DNA from: an uncultured Litoreibacter sp.
GTDB taxonomy: Bacteria > Pseudomonadota > Alphaproteobacteria > Rhodobacterales > Rhodobacteraceae
Length of the DNA: 64,000 nucleotides
NCBI GenBank assembly: GCA_947501685.1
Contig: CANMWQ010000002.1
Span: 248,001 to 312,000, forward strand
Direction of reading: 5' to 3'
Below the pieces are notes generated by a model. It was not told the origin of the DNA and did not search any database. It worked only from the letters and a program-made list of their open reading frames with translations. A program made the position numbers and the translations under genes. The first letter of the stretch is position 1. Every line of letters starts with the position of its first letter. Below, in pieces: positions 1 through 8,911 of this stretch.

Positions 1-236
1 TCTTCCATGAACCACTGAAACATGCGGTCATGGTTACCCTTGATAAACGTCCAGTTCCGGCCCGCGTCGCGTCCCTGCATCAGCCGTTCAATCACGCCCC
101 GGCTGTCAGGCCCACGGTCGGTGTAATCGCCGACAAACACGACCTCCGCATCCCGGCCCCCATCACGTTCGATGAGGGACAGGGCGCGGTCCAGCTGAGC
201 CAGTTGGCCGTGAATGTCGCCGACGACATAGACCAT
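1..236 (-). CDS. Metallophosphoesterase (Ser/Thr phosphatase type), 3' part cut by window edge
   Basis: Only the first 78 residues lie in the window. They show the calcineurin-like metal-binding motifs in order: GDIHG at residues 6-10, GDYTDRG at 36-42 and GNHDR at 67-71. This is the signature of PPP-type protein phosphatases and of symmetrical diadenosine tetraphosphatases, which share the fold and use two metal ions. The ATG shares a base with the serA stop codon (TGATG), so translation is probably coupled to serA. The substrate cannot be told from this fragment. The family call is firm; the exact function is open. Confidence 0.85.
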   Translation of the reverse strand, partial: MVYVVGDIHGQLAQLDRALSLIERDGGRDAEVVFVGDYTDRGPDSRGVIERLMQGRDAGRNWTFIKGNHDRMFQWFME

Positions 237-1831
237 CAGGCGACGTCAAATTGCAGGGTTTTCACCTGACTGAACATCCCGGTCTCCTCCAGCTGTTTCA
301 GGACGGCCGCAGGGACAACAGCGTCCACGTAAAGCAGCGCAATGGCGTCCGCACCAGCGCCCAATCGGCCCAAGGTAAAGTTCGCGATGTTCACCCCATT
401 CTCCCCCATGGTCTGGCCCAAAGTGCCGATGATACCCGGCACGTCCTCATTGGTCGTATAGAGCATATGCTGGCCAATCTCCGCATCAATATTGATGCCC
501 TTGATCTGAATGAACCGAGGCTTGCCGTCGGAGAACACCGTCCCCGCAATCGAGCGTTCCCGCTTATCCGTCACCGCGTTGATCTTGATATAGCCGTCAA
601 ACACGCCGGACTTGTCCTGCGTCGTGGTAGAGATTTTCACACCACGCTCCTTCGCAATCACCGGCGCGGAGACCATATTCACATCCGGGTTGCTCGCTTT
701 CATGATCCCCGCCACGCCCGCACAGTTCAGCGCTTCCAAATTCATCGACGACACCGAGCCGTTATAGGTGATCTGAATTTCCTTCAGCGCCTCGTCGGTC
801 ATCTGGCCAATAAAGGCCCCAAGATGCTCCGCCAGTTTGACCCATGGGCCCATGACCTTTGCCTCTTCGGCGGTCACAGACGGCATGTTCAGCGCGTTGG
901 AAACGGCCCCGGTCAGCAGGTAATCGGACATCTGCTCTGCAACCTGCAACGCCACGTTTTCCTGCGCCTCCGTGGTGGCAGCCCCAAGATGAGGGGTCAC
1001 GACGACATTGGGCAAGTTGAACAAAGGGCTCTCGGTGGCGGGCTCTACCGCGAAGACGTCGAACGCGGCCCCGGCCACTTTCCCGGCCTTCAGCGCCTCG
1101 GCCAAAGCCTCCTCATCGACCAGACCGCCACGCGCGCAATTCACGATTCGCACGCCGTCTTTCATCTTGGCGATGGCCTCTGCGCTGATCATGCCACGGG
1201 TCTTGTCGGTCGCAGGCACATGCATGGTGATGAAGTCCGCGCGGGCATAGAGCTCGTCCAGCTCGACCTTGGTGACGTTCAGCTTTTCGGCACGTTCTTC
1301 AGACAGGAAAGGGTCATAGGCGATCACCTTCATCTTAAGGCCCACAGCGCGTTCGCAGACGATGCCACCAATGTTGCCAGCCCCGATCACGCCAAGGGTT
1401 TTTCCGGTCAGCTCGACCCCCATAAATTTGGATTTCTCCCACTTGCCAGCATGGGTGGAGGCGCTGGCCTCCGGGATTTGACGCGCCACGGCGAACATCA
1501 TTGCGATCGCATGCTCGGCGGTGGTGATCATGTTGCCGAAGGGCGTGTTCATCACGATGATCCCCTTCTTCGAGGCCGCCGGAATGTCGACATTGTCGAC
1601 CCCGATGCCCGCGCGACCAATGACTTTCAGATTGTCGGCAGCGGCGATCAGCTTCTCGGTGGCCTTCGACGCGGAGCGAATGGCCAGCCCGTCATATTGC
1701 GGGATCAGCTCCAGCAGCTTGGCTTTGTCTTTGCCAAGGTCGGGCATGAAGTCGACATCAATGCCGCGGTCGCGGAAGATTTGAACGGCGGTTTCGGACA
1801 GTTTGTCGGAGACGAGTACTTTGGGGGCCAT
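236..1831 (-). CDS. serA: D-3-phosphoglycerate dehydrogenase
   Basis: Oxidises 3-phosphoglycerate to 3-phosphohydroxypyruvate with NAD, the first step of serine synthesis in the cytosol. The 531-residue length fits the long (type I) enzymes: a catalytic and Rossmann part with VIGAGNIGG, NCARGG and PHLGAAT, then the allosteric substrate-binding region, then a C-terminal ACT domain (DVPGIIGTLGQ). I start at MAPKVLVSDK rather than at an upstream ATG 14 codons earlier, because a GAGGAG ribosome site sits just before this ATG. It follows serC (73-base gap) and overlaps the phosphoesterase start. The ACT domain suggests end-product control. Confidence 0.97.
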   Translation of the reverse strand: MAPKVLVSDKLSETAVQIFRDRGIDVDFMPDLGKDKAKLLELIPQYDGLAIRSASKATEKLIAAADNLKVIGRAGIGVDNVDIPAASKKGIIVMNTPFGNMITTAEHAIAMMFAVARQIPEASASTHAGKWEKSKFMGVELTGKTLGVIGAGNIGGIVCERAVGLKMKVIAYDPFLSEERAEKLNVTKVELDELYARADFITMHVPATDKTRGMISAEAIAKMKDGVRIVNCARGGLVDEEALAEALKAGKVAGAAFDVFAVEPATESPLFNLPNVVVTPHLGAATTEAQENVALQVAEQMSDYLLTGAVSNALNMPSVTAEEAKVMGPWVKLAEHLGAFIGQMTDEALKEIQITYNGSVSSMNLEALNCAGVAGIMKASNPDVNMVSAPVIAKERGVKISTTTQDKSGVFDGYIKINAVTDKRERSIAGTVFSDGKPRFIQIKGINIDAEIGQHMLYTTNEDVPGIIGTLGQTMGENGVNIANFTLGRLGAGADAIALLYVDAVVPAAVLKQLEETGMFSQVKTLQFDVA

Positions 1832-1903
1832 GTGGGCTCTCCTCATGAGTTTGTACAAATTGGGGTAAGACAAAACGGGCCGGAACCCATTTTGTACAAA
1901 ATT

Positions 1904-3043
1904 CTAGGCGTTGATTTCGGCGTCAAATGCGTGGGCGATCCACGGCATCAGCGCCTCGATGTCGGAGGTCTCCACCGTCGCGCCGCACCAGATCCGAAGA
2001 CCCGCCCGAGCATCGCGATACGCGCCAATGTCATAGGCGACGCCTTCCTGATCCAACCGCTTAGCAACCGCCTTGGCGAATGCCGCGCCGTCGGTGATCC
2101 GGTCATCGGTGAACTTCAGACAAACGGAGGTGTTGGACCGGGTCGCGGGGTCCTCCGCAAGGTTTGCCAGCCAATCCGTGCCATCCGCAAAGTCGTTCAC
2201 CGCTTTCGCATTGGCATCGGCCCGCGCGATCAAGCCTTGCAGACCGCCAACTGACTTGGCCCAGTTCAGCGCGAAGATGTAATCCTCAACACAGAGCATC
2301 GACGGCGTATTGATCGTGGCGCCGGTGAAGATGGCGTCGATCAGCTTGCCGCCCTTGGTCAGGCGGAAAATCTTGGGCAAAGGCCATGCGGGCGTGTAGC
2401 TTTCCAGACGTTCCACGGCGCGTGGGCTTAGGATCAACACGCCATGCGCGGCTTCTCCGCCCAGCACCTTCTGCCAGCTGAACGTGGTCACGTCCAAACG
2501 GTCCCACGGCAGGTCCATCGCAAAGGCCGCCGAGGTCGCGTCGCAAAGCGTCAAGCCACCGCGATCCGCCGGAATAGAGTCTTTTGACGGCACCCGCACC
2601 CCGGAGGTTGTGCCGTTCCACGTAAAGCAAACGTCCTTGTCGAAATCGACGGTCGAAAGATCAACGATATGACCGTAATCAGCCGTCTTCACCTCGGCAT
2701 CCAGCTTCAACTGCTTGACCACATCCGTGACCCAGCCAGAGCCAAAGCTTTCCCAGGCCAGCATCTCGACCGGGCGCGCGCCCAGCAGATTCCACATCGC
2801 CATCTCATAGGCGCCGGTGTCAGAGGCGGGTACGATGCCGATCAGACAATCATCGGGGACCTGCAAAACCTCGCGGGTCAGGTCGATTGCCTCTTTCAGC
2901 TTCGCCTTTCCGGGGGCCGCGCGATGCGACCGGCCCAAGGGCGCGCCGGAGAGCTTTTGTAGGTCAAATGTCGGGGGTTTGGCGCAGGGGCCAGAAGAAA
3001 AACGCGGATTGGCCGGCCGCGTAGCCGGAGCTTGTATCGCCAT
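1904..3043 (-). CDS. serC: Phosphoserine aminotransferase
   Basis: Transfers an amino group from glutamate to 3-phosphohydroxypyruvate, the second serine step; it may also act in pyridoxal phosphate synthesis. The 379-residue protein opens with [13 protein letters not shown] and holds the expected PLP lysine in [11 protein letters not shown]. It belongs to the class V aminotransferase fold of the kind found in alphaproteobacteria. Start chosen at [10 protein letters not shown], behind GAGGAT at good spacing; the open frame runs 28 codons further upstream without a ribosome site. It is transcribed with serA, and serB points the other way from a shared intergenic region. Confidence 0.96.
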   Translation of the reverse strand: MAIQAPATRPANPRFSSGPCAKPPTFDLQKLSGAPLGRSHRAAPGKAKLKEAIDLTREVLQVPDDCLIGIVPASDTGAYEMAMWNLLGARPVEMLAWESFGSGWVTDVVKQLKLDAEVKTADYGHIVDLSTVDFDKDVCFTWNGTTSGVRVPSKDSIPADRGGLTLCDATSAAFAMDLPWDRLDVTTFSWQKVLGGEAAHGVLILSPRAVERLESYTPAWPLPKIFRLTKGGKLIDAIFTGATINTPSMLCVEDYIFALNWAKSVGGLQGLIARADANAKAVNDFADGTDWLANLAEDPATRSNTSVCLKFTDDRITDGAAFAKAVAKRLDQEGVAYDIGAYRDARAGLRIWCGATVETSDIEALMPWIAHAFDAEINA

Positions 3044-3197
3044 CAGTGGTATCCTCACAGATATATGCCCTTCGTTGGGGAAGGGTGTCCCACCTGCGCT
3101 GTTAGCGGCGGCTTGGCGCTTTCGCAAGATTTAATTGACGGCTATAGCGGCGGTTAACACGCTTTTTGCGACACTCTCTATAGGGACCAATTTTTCG
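3044..3197 (+). promoter_or_regulatory. Divergent serC / serB intergenic region
   Basis: This 154-base stretch separates the leftward serC-serA genes from the rightward serB gene, so it must carry both promoters. A TTGACG hexamer lies at 3134-3139, but no convincing -10 box follows it. I see no riboswitch or strong hairpin. Promoter placement is inference only. Confidence 0.4.
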
Positions 3198-4073
3198 ATG
3201 TATATCGCTTCGATATTAACCTCTCCGGACACCCCCGTTCTGGAGCCTGCGCTGGTCGAATCTCTGCGCAACGCATGGGGTGGGGGTGACGCGCAATGGC
3301 TGATGCCCGACGTCGCGGCGGAGTTCGCTTTGGCTTCTTTGCCCGACAATCTTGATGCCGTTTGGAGCGATCTTCAGGGGTTGAAACTGGACCTCTTGGT
3401 GCATCCCAGCGCGGGCCGTCGCAAGCGGCTGTTGCTGGCTGATATGGACAGCACGATGATTCAGCAGGAATGTATCGACGAGCTGGCGGATGTTGCGGGG
3501 GTTGGCGCGCAGGTTGCCGGGATCACGGCCGGCGCGATGAACGGCGAGATCGCGTTTGAAGGCGCTTTGCGGGAACGCGTCGGGCTGCTGAAAGGGTTAA
3601 GTTCCACAGTAATAGACACTGTTCTGGCGGAGCGGATCACCTATATGCCCGGCGGCAAGACCCTGCTGTCCACGATGAAGGCCCATGGTGGATATGCGGC
3701 ACTTGTCTCGGGCGGGTTCACAGCCTTCACGGCCCCTGTTGCTGCGCATCTTGGGTTTGATGAGCACCGTTCAAATCAGTTTGTGATCACAGACGGAGAG
3801 CTGACCGGCGACGTGCACCCACCGATCTTCGGAAAAGAGGCCAAGGTGGAAGCATTGGACGATCTGACGGCGCGCCTAGGGCTAAGCGACGCCGATGTAT
3901 TGGCAGTAGGCGATGGCGCCAATGATCTGGGCATGCTGACCCGCGCGGGCATGGGTGTCGCGCTGCATGCGAAACCATCTGTGCAAGCCCAGGCGCAGTT
4001 TCGTGTTAACCATGGAGACCTGACCGCCTTGCTGTTCCTGCAAGGCTATTCCGCTGAGGAGTTCTCAACATGA
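3198..4073 (+). CDS. serB: Phosphoserine phosphatase
   Basis: Hydrolyses O-phosphoserine to serine, the last step of the pathway. It is a HAD-superfamily enzyme: the nucleophile motif DMDSTMIQ lies in the middle of the protein, followed by a lysine region and GDGANDLGML near the C-terminus that binds magnesium. An N-terminal extension of about 80 residues comes before the catalytic domain, as in E. coli SerB. I start at MYIASILTSP (ATG, behind AGGGA) instead of a TTG 21 codons upstream. The stop overlaps the next ATG (ATGA), so the methyltransferase is probably translated with it. Confidence 0.95.
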   Translation: MYIASILTSPDTPVLEPALVESLRNAWGGGDAQWLMPDVAAEFALASLPDNLDAVWSDLQGLKLDLLVHPSAGRRKRLLLADMDSTMIQQECIDELADVAGVGAQVAGITAGAMNGEIAFEGALRERVGLLKGLSSTVIDTVLAERITYMPGGKTLLSTMKAHGGYAALVSGGFTAFTAPVAAHLGFDEHRSNQFVITDGELTGDVHPPIFGKEAKVEALDDLTARLGLSDADVLAVGDGANDLGMLTRAGMGVALHAKPSVQAQAQFRVNHGDLTALLFLQGYSAEEFST

Positions 4074-4693
4074 CCAAACCCGATCTGGAAGGCGCATATG
4101 CCCTGAAAACACCCGAGGATTCGGTGAAATTATACGGCGACTGGGCGGAAACCTACGATGACAGCTTCGCCGCCGCCTCAGGTTACCAACTGCCCGAGGC
4201 CGTGGCAGAAGCCTTCGCCCGCGCAGACGGGACGGGTCCAGTTTTGGACGTCGGCGCTGGCACCGGGCTGGTCGGTGTGGCGCTGCATGAGCTTGGCATC
4301 GGCTTGGTCGACGGCACCGATATCTCATCCGCCATGCTGGCCGAGGCGGCGTTGAAAGACTGCTACGAGAACCTGTTTGAAGGCGATCTGACCGGGGCGC
4401 TGGACGTCGAAGACGGCCTTTATCAAGGCGTCGTCAGCGCAGGCACATTCACCCACGGTCATGTCGGCCCGGAGGCGTTTGACGAGCTGTTGCGCATCGC
4501 GGCCAAGGGCGCGCTGTTCGTGCTGTCGATCAATGCAGAACATTTCGAGGCACGTGGGTTTGCGGCCAAGTTTGATGCGTTGAAAGATCAGATACAGGGT
4601 CTAGCACTGCACAAAACAGGAATTTACAGCGACGCACGGACCGATGCGCATGCGGGCGACAGCGCGTTACTTGCCTTGTTCCGAAAGGCCTAG
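4070..4693 (+). CDS. Class I SAM-dependent methyltransferase, substrate unknown
   Basis: A 207-residue protein with the SAM-binding motif VLDVGAGTGLVG near residue 62 and the acidic loop VDGTDIS about 20 residues later, as in the methyltransferase domain 11/25 families. It opens with a short helix region containing YGDWAETYDDSF, typical of small-molecule methyltransferases. It overlaps serB by four bases, which suggests a shared transcript, but no serine-pathway role is known to me. Its stop codon is interlocked with that of the opposing CaiD-like gene in a CTAG. Confidence 0.85.
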   Translation: MTKPDLEGAYALKTPEDSVKLYGDWAETYDDSFAAASGYQLPEAVAEAFARADGTGPVLDVGAGTGLVGVALHELGIGLVDGTDISSAMLAEAALKDCYENLFEGDLTGALDVEDGLYQGVVSAGTFTHGHVGPEAFDELLRIAAKGALFVLSINAEHFEARGFAAKFDALKDQIQGLALHKTGIYSDARTDAHAGDSALLALFRKA

Positions 4694-5472
4694 CGCCCCT
4701 TCCAGACCGGGTCGCGCTTTTCAGCAAAGGCCTTTGCGCCTTCCAGCTGATCTTCGCTGGAATAGAGCCTGTCTACGGTCTCGAATTTGCGCCCGGTGAT
4801 CATGTCCATCGTGTCCTGGAAATTGTGATCCTCCGCGTGGCGGACGATCTCTTTGATGGCGGCATAAACCAGCGGCGGGCCGGAGGCGAGCAGGCGCGCG
4901 ATTTCCCAAGTACGATCCATCAGCTGGGCCTGTGGGACGATCTCGTTCACCAAACCCCAGCGATGCGCGTCTTCTGCGTCAAACCAGCGCCCCGTGAACA
5001 GCAATTCCATCGCGATATGGTAAGGGATCCGTTTAGGAAGTTTAACAGAGGCCGCATCCGCGACGGTGCCGGACCGAATTTCAGGCAGAGCGAAACTGGC
5101 GTGATCGGCAGCGATGATCATGTCGGCGCTGAGCGCCAGCTCCAACCCGCCGCCGCAGGCGATCCCGTTAACGGCGGCAATGACCGGCTTGTTGAGATTG
5201 GGCAGCTCTTGAAGGCCACCGAAGCCGCCGACGCCATAATCGCCGTCCACGGCGTCACCCTCGGCTGCGGCTTTGAGATCCCAACCGGGGCAAAAGAACT
5301 TATCGCCCCCACCGGTGATGATCGCGACCCTCAGCTCGGGGTCATCGCGGAAATCGGCAAACACATCGCCCATGATCCGGGAGGTCGCCAGATCAATGGC
5401 GTTGGCCTTGGGGCGGTCCAGTGTGACCTGAAGGATTGGGCCGTCTCGATGGGTTCGTATAGGGTCTATCAC
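4690..5472 (-). CDS. Enoyl-CoA hydratase family, carnitinyl-CoA dehydratase-like
   Basis: A 260-residue crotonase-fold protein. The oxyanion-hole segments are visible as FCPGWDLKA and NGIACGGGLELALSADM, with the acidic residue in LPEIRSGTVADA. The pattern is close to CaiD, which hydrates crotonobetainyl-CoA, but other small enoyl-CoAs are possible. Translation starts at a GTG that overlaps the stop of the acyl-CoA ligase upstream (GTGA), so the two are coupled. It is the last gene of a leftward set with ligase, acyl-CoA dehydrogenase and aldolase. Family secure; substrate inferred. Confidence 0.88.
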   Translation of the reverse strand: MIDPIRTHRDGPILQVTLDRPKANAIDLATSRIMGDVFADFRDDPELRVAIITGGGDKFFCPGWDLKAAAEGDAVDGDYGVGGFGGLQELPNLNKPVIAAVNGIACGGGLELALSADMIIAADHASFALPEIRSGTVADAASVKLPKRIPYHIAMELLFTGRWFDAEDAHRWGLVNEIVPQAQLMDRTWEIARLLASGPPLVYAAIKEIVRHAEDHNFQDTMDMITGRKFETVDRLYSSEDQLEGAKAFAEKRDPVWKGR

Positions 5473-7490
5473 TGGGATTTCCGTATCAATGCGTCCACGG
5501 CGAGCGCCTCGGAAGGGGTGCAGAGGAGGGGGTTGATCTCAAGCTCTTCCACGCTGTCCGCGTGATCTGTGACGTAACTCTGCACGGCTTGAATCGCGTC
5601 CAGAATGGCGGCGCGGTCTGCGGATGGCTTGCCGCGATATCCGGCCAACAAAGGCGCGATGCGCAAGCTGTCCAGTGCCGCACTGATCTGAGCGTCGCTC
5701 GCGGGGACCAGCAGGCAGGCCGTATCCTGCCAAAGCTCCGCCAGCGTGCCGCCTGCGCCAATGGTTAACACAAAGCCATGTGCGGGATCACGGATGACGC
5801 CGACCAGCAGTTCTGCGACGGCGTCAGCAACCATCTCCTCGATCAAAACGGTGCCCTCAGCGAGGGTCTTGAGCGCCTCGGCCACCTCCTCCGCATTCGT
5901 TAACCTTAACGCGATGCCGTTCGCATCGGTCTTATGAGCAAGCCCTTGCACCTTTGCGACCACGGGATAGGCCAGATCGAACAATTGGTCCATATCCTGC
6001 CGGTCTTCCAGAATGACGGCTTTCGGAACGGCCAGCCCGTAAGCCCAAAGCGCGCGCTTGCCCTCGGCCTCCGTCAAAAGAGAGGCATCGCGGTCGCCAC
6101 CGGGCAAAAGCAAAGGGTCTTCCTGAGGATGGCGTGCGACGGCCGTGGCGACCGCGCGCAAACCGTCGGCCAAGCCGTTCAGTGGAATGACCCCATCCGC
6201 GGTCAATTGCGCGGCAATATCCTCGGGCATCAGCTCGGGCAGGGTGGCGATCATAGCGACTTGACCGGACGTGTTCGCCTTTATCTTCAGTGCCGCCTGC
6301 ACCGCGCAGTCCCAGTCGCCCGGATCACAACGATCGGCCCGTGGGACATCAACGATCAACAGGCAAATCGCAATGGAGGGGGACACCATCGGCTGCCAGG
6401 CCGCCGCCATCTGATCGGAATCGCGCCAGATATAGGTGTGGTAGTCGAGCGGATTTGCCAAAGCGACCTTGTCCCCAAGGGCTTTTCGCAAGCTGGTGGT
6501 TTGTGCTGTGTCCAAGGGTGGAAATTCCAACCCAAACTCCTGCGCCAAATCCGCACAAAGGGAGGCCTCCCCGCCAGAGCAGCTGACCGACGAGATCTGG
6601 TTCGTGGGCAGCGGCCCGGCGAAATGTAGCAGCTTTAGAGTCTCAATAAAGACCGCCAGGTCGTTGCACCGCGCAATCCCGAGCCGATCCAAAAGCGCTT
6701 GGGCGCCGCTGTCTTGTCCGGCTAGTGACGCAGTATGCGACACCGTGGCCTGCCGCGCCTGTTCCGACGCGCCGACCTTGAGCGCCACGATCGGCACCGA
6801 TCTTGCGTGCGCCTTTGCAGCCAGCTTTTCCCACGCACGTAAGTCAGTGAAGCCTTCGATATGCATGCCGATGGCGGTGACACGCGGGTCGTCTAACAGC
6901 CCTTCCGCAATCTCGGCCTGGCTCAGCTGTGCCTGGTTCCCGCAGGCGATCATATATCCAATGGGCAGGCTGCGTGTCTGCATGGTGAGGTTAATCGAGA
7001 TGTTTGACGATTGGGTGAGGATGGCGACGCCGGACTCGACGGGTTGCATGCCGTGCTGATCCGGCCAGACAGCAACCCGGTCGAACGCGTTGATAAAGCC
7101 GTAGCAGTTCGGGCCCAGTATCGGCATATCGCCTGCCGCGCGCAGCAACCGTTCCTGTGCATCGGCGCCGGTTGCATCCTCGGCGGTGGCTTCGGCAAAA
7201 CCAGACGCAAAACAAATGGCGCCTCCACTTCCCCTTTTGCGCAAACGCTCAACGGCTCCAACAGTAGCCTCCCGGTTGATCCCGATAAACGTCGCGTCGG
7301 GCGGCTCCGGCAAAACATGCGCTCCGGTAAAGGTCTCGACGCCTGCTATCTCTTTCTTGCTGGGGTGTACGGCGTAGAGCGTGCCTTGGTAGCCAAACTT
7401 TTGGGCCTGAAGAAGAACGGCCTCTCCCCAAGCGCCACCACCGATGACGGCGAGGGATTTTGGACGAAACAGACGAGACAGTGGCTGCAT
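5469..7490 (-). CDS. ADP-forming acyl-CoA synthetase (acetate-CoA ligase family)
   Basis: A 673-residue fused enzyme. The N-terminal CoA-binding Rossmann domain starts with FRPKSLAVIGGGAWG, a succinyl-CoA-ligase-like region follows with the probable phospho-histidine in SHTASLAGQ, and an ATP-grasp domain forms the last 230 residues (ALWAYGLAVPKA onward). Such enzymes activate a carboxylate to its CoA ester with ATP, giving ADP. No acetyltransferase domain is attached. In this set it most likely activates the pathway substrate for the acyl-CoA dehydrogenase. The ribosome site AAGGG sits at the edge of the inverted repeat upstream. Confidence 0.88.
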   Translation of the reverse strand: MQPLSRLFRPKSLAVIGGGAWGEAVLLQAQKFGYQGTLYAVHPSKKEIAGVETFTGAHVLPEPPDATFIGINREATVGAVERLRKRGSGGAICFASGFAEATAEDATGADAQERLLRAAGDMPILGPNCYGFINAFDRVAVWPDQHGMQPVESGVAILTQSSNISINLTMQTRSLPIGYMIACGNQAQLSQAEIAEGLLDDPRVTAIGMHIEGFTDLRAWEKLAAKAHARSVPIVALKVGASEQARQATVSHTASLAGQDSGAQALLDRLGIARCNDLAVFIETLKLLHFAGPLPTNQISSVSCSGGEASLCADLAQEFGLEFPPLDTAQTTSLRKALGDKVALANPLDYHTYIWRDSDQMAAAWQPMVSPSIAICLLIVDVPRADRCDPGDWDCAVQAALKIKANTSGQVAMIATLPELMPEDIAAQLTADGVIPLNGLADGLRAVATAVARHPQEDPLLLPGGDRDASLLTEAEGKRALWAYGLAVPKAVILEDRQDMDQLFDLAYPVVAKVQGLAHKTDANGIALRLTNAEEVAEALKTLAEGTVLIEEMVADAVAELLVGVIRDPAHGFVLTIGAGGTLAELWQDTACLLVPASDAQISAALDSLRIAPLLAGYRGKPSADRAAILDAIQAVQSYVTDHADSVEELEINPLLCTPSEALAVDALIRKSQ

Positions 7491-7498
7491 CAGACCGG

Positions 7499-7700
7499 CC
7501 CTTCGGGGAGGATATTTTTAAACATGGAAAGCAATATTTCTTTAACACCCGTAGGTTTATGTGAGGTGGCGGTACAGGCGGGGACGCCGATGGCCGTAAC
7601 GTGGAAAGACGCCCTATCTGCCTGACGTGGATAGGGCGTTGGACCTCGGAGATATACGCAATCTGGTCTTTCCATGTTTAAAAATATCCTCGCCGAAGGC
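7499..7700. repeat. 200-base element with 24-base perfect inverted ends
   Basis: The same 24-base core occurs at 7508-7531 and, reversed, at 7668-7691; the match extends outward into CCTTCGG on both sides. Between them lies a perfect 10-bp stem, 7609-7618 with 7630-7639 (ACGCCCTATC), with an 11-base loop. It occupies the gap between the acyl-CoA dehydrogenase and ligase genes. Short reading frames cross it but have no credible start. It may be two copies of a dispersed motif or one small mobile element. Related copies are at 13549 and 56186. Confidence 0.75.
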
Positions 7701-7735
7701 ATGTCAGAACGGGGGCCGTTAACCTTAACGCTTGC

Positions 7736-8896
7736 TTAAGCGCCAAGCGGACGCAAGAGGTCACGGGCGATGATGTGGCGCTGGATCTCCGATGTGCCGT
7801 CCCAAATACGTTCCACCCGGGCGTCTCGCCAAAAGCGTTCCAGCGGGTAGTCATCCATCAACCCCATTCCGCCATGTATCTGAATGGCCGCATCTGTCAC
7901 ACGGGCGAGCATTTCGCTGGCATAGAGTTTCGCAGACGCGATCTCCCGATTGGAAGGCATTGCCTTGTCCAGCCGGTCAGCGGCGGCGAGGGTGAGCATG
8001 TCCGCCGCGTCGATTTCGGTGATCATATCGGCGATTTGAAACCCCACGCCCTGGAATTTGCCAATCGGCTGGCCAAATTGCTCGCGTTCCGCCGCGTAGC
8101 TTAGAGCATAGTCAAACACCCGCCTCGCACGGCCGACCGACATTGCAGCGACCGTGATCCGGGTGGCATAGAGCCATTCGTTCATCACGGCGAAACCGCC
8201 ATCGACCTCTCCCAAGACCTGCGCGTCGGGCAGGCGGCAGTCGTCAAATTCGAGGATCATGTTCTTGTAGCCGCGATGGGACACGGATTTGTAGCCGTCG
8301 CGGATCGTGAAACCCGGCGTGCCGCGATCGACCAGAAATGTGGTGATGCGCTTCTTCGGGCCTCGGGGGGTTTGGTCCTCGCCGGTGGCGATGAAGACGA
8401 TGATGAAATCGGCGTGCTCGGCGCCGGAGATGAAGTGCTTGGTACCATTCACCACCCAATCGCCGCCGTCACGGACAGCACTACATTTCATGCCCCGCAC
8501 ATCGGAGCCGGCGCCCGGTTCGGTCATCGCCAAAGCATCCATCTTTTCACCTTTGACGGCGGGCATGAGGTACCGTTCCTTCTGATCGCCCTCGCAGGCC
8601 ATCAGGATGTTTTGCGGGCGGCCAAAGAAATGATTGAGCGCCATTGAGCCGCGCCCTAGCTCACGTTCAACCAGCGCGAAATCAATATGGCTGAGCCCGG
8701 CGCAGCCGACGCTTTCGGGGAAGTTGCAGGCGTAGAACCCCAGTTTTAGGGTCTTTTCTTTGATGTCTTGCGCGATCTCGGCAGGGACCTCGCCTGTGCG
8801 CTCCACCAGCTCCTCATGCGGGTAGATCTCGTTCTCGACAAAGCTGCGCACGGTGGAGACGATCATCTCCTGCTCTTCACTCAGGCCGTATTGCAT
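7736..8896 (-). CDS. Acyl-CoA dehydrogenase
   Basis: A 386-residue flavoenzyme that would introduce a 2,3 double bond into an acyl-CoA and pass electrons to ETF. The FAD-binding signatures are clear: AMTEPGAGSDV, the WVVNGTKHFISGA segment, and the C-terminal IQIHGGMGLMDDYPLERFWRD. At the position where many family members have the catalytic Glu (YEGT) this protein has Asp366 in IWDGT, which may mean a different base or a special subgroup. It lies 15 bases after the aldolase gene. Substrate is not readable from sequence; context suggests a carnitine-like or branched acyl-CoA. Confidence 0.92.
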   Translation of the reverse strand: MQYGLSEEQEMIVSTVRSFVENEIYPHEELVERTGEVPAEIAQDIKEKTLKLGFYACNFPESVGCAGLSHIDFALVERELGRGSMALNHFFGRPQNILMACEGDQKERYLMPAVKGEKMDALAMTEPGAGSDVRGMKCSAVRDGGDWVVNGTKHFISGAEHADFIIVFIATGEDQTPRGPKKRITTFLVDRGTPGFTIRDGYKSVSHRGYKNMILEFDDCRLPDAQVLGEVDGGFAVMNEWLYATRITVAAMSVGRARRVFDYALSYAAEREQFGQPIGKFQGVGFQIADMITEIDAADMLTLAAADRLDKAMPSNREIASAKLYASEMLARVTDAAIQIHGGMGLMDDYPLERFWRDARVERIWDGTSEIQRHIIARDLLRPLGA

Positions 8897-8911
8897 GGAA
8901 GCGGGTCCGTC

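Noticed and set aside
251-2254. Long open frame on the plus strand (667 codons)
   Set aside because: It is antisense to serA and serC, has no recognisable motif and is His/Arg-rich as expected for the shadow of a high-GC gene.
7490-7702. Small minus-strand protein of 70 residues across the inverted repeat
   Set aside because: No ribosome site, and its end is just the repeat read through; the same core read on the other strand gives a similar peptide by symmetry.
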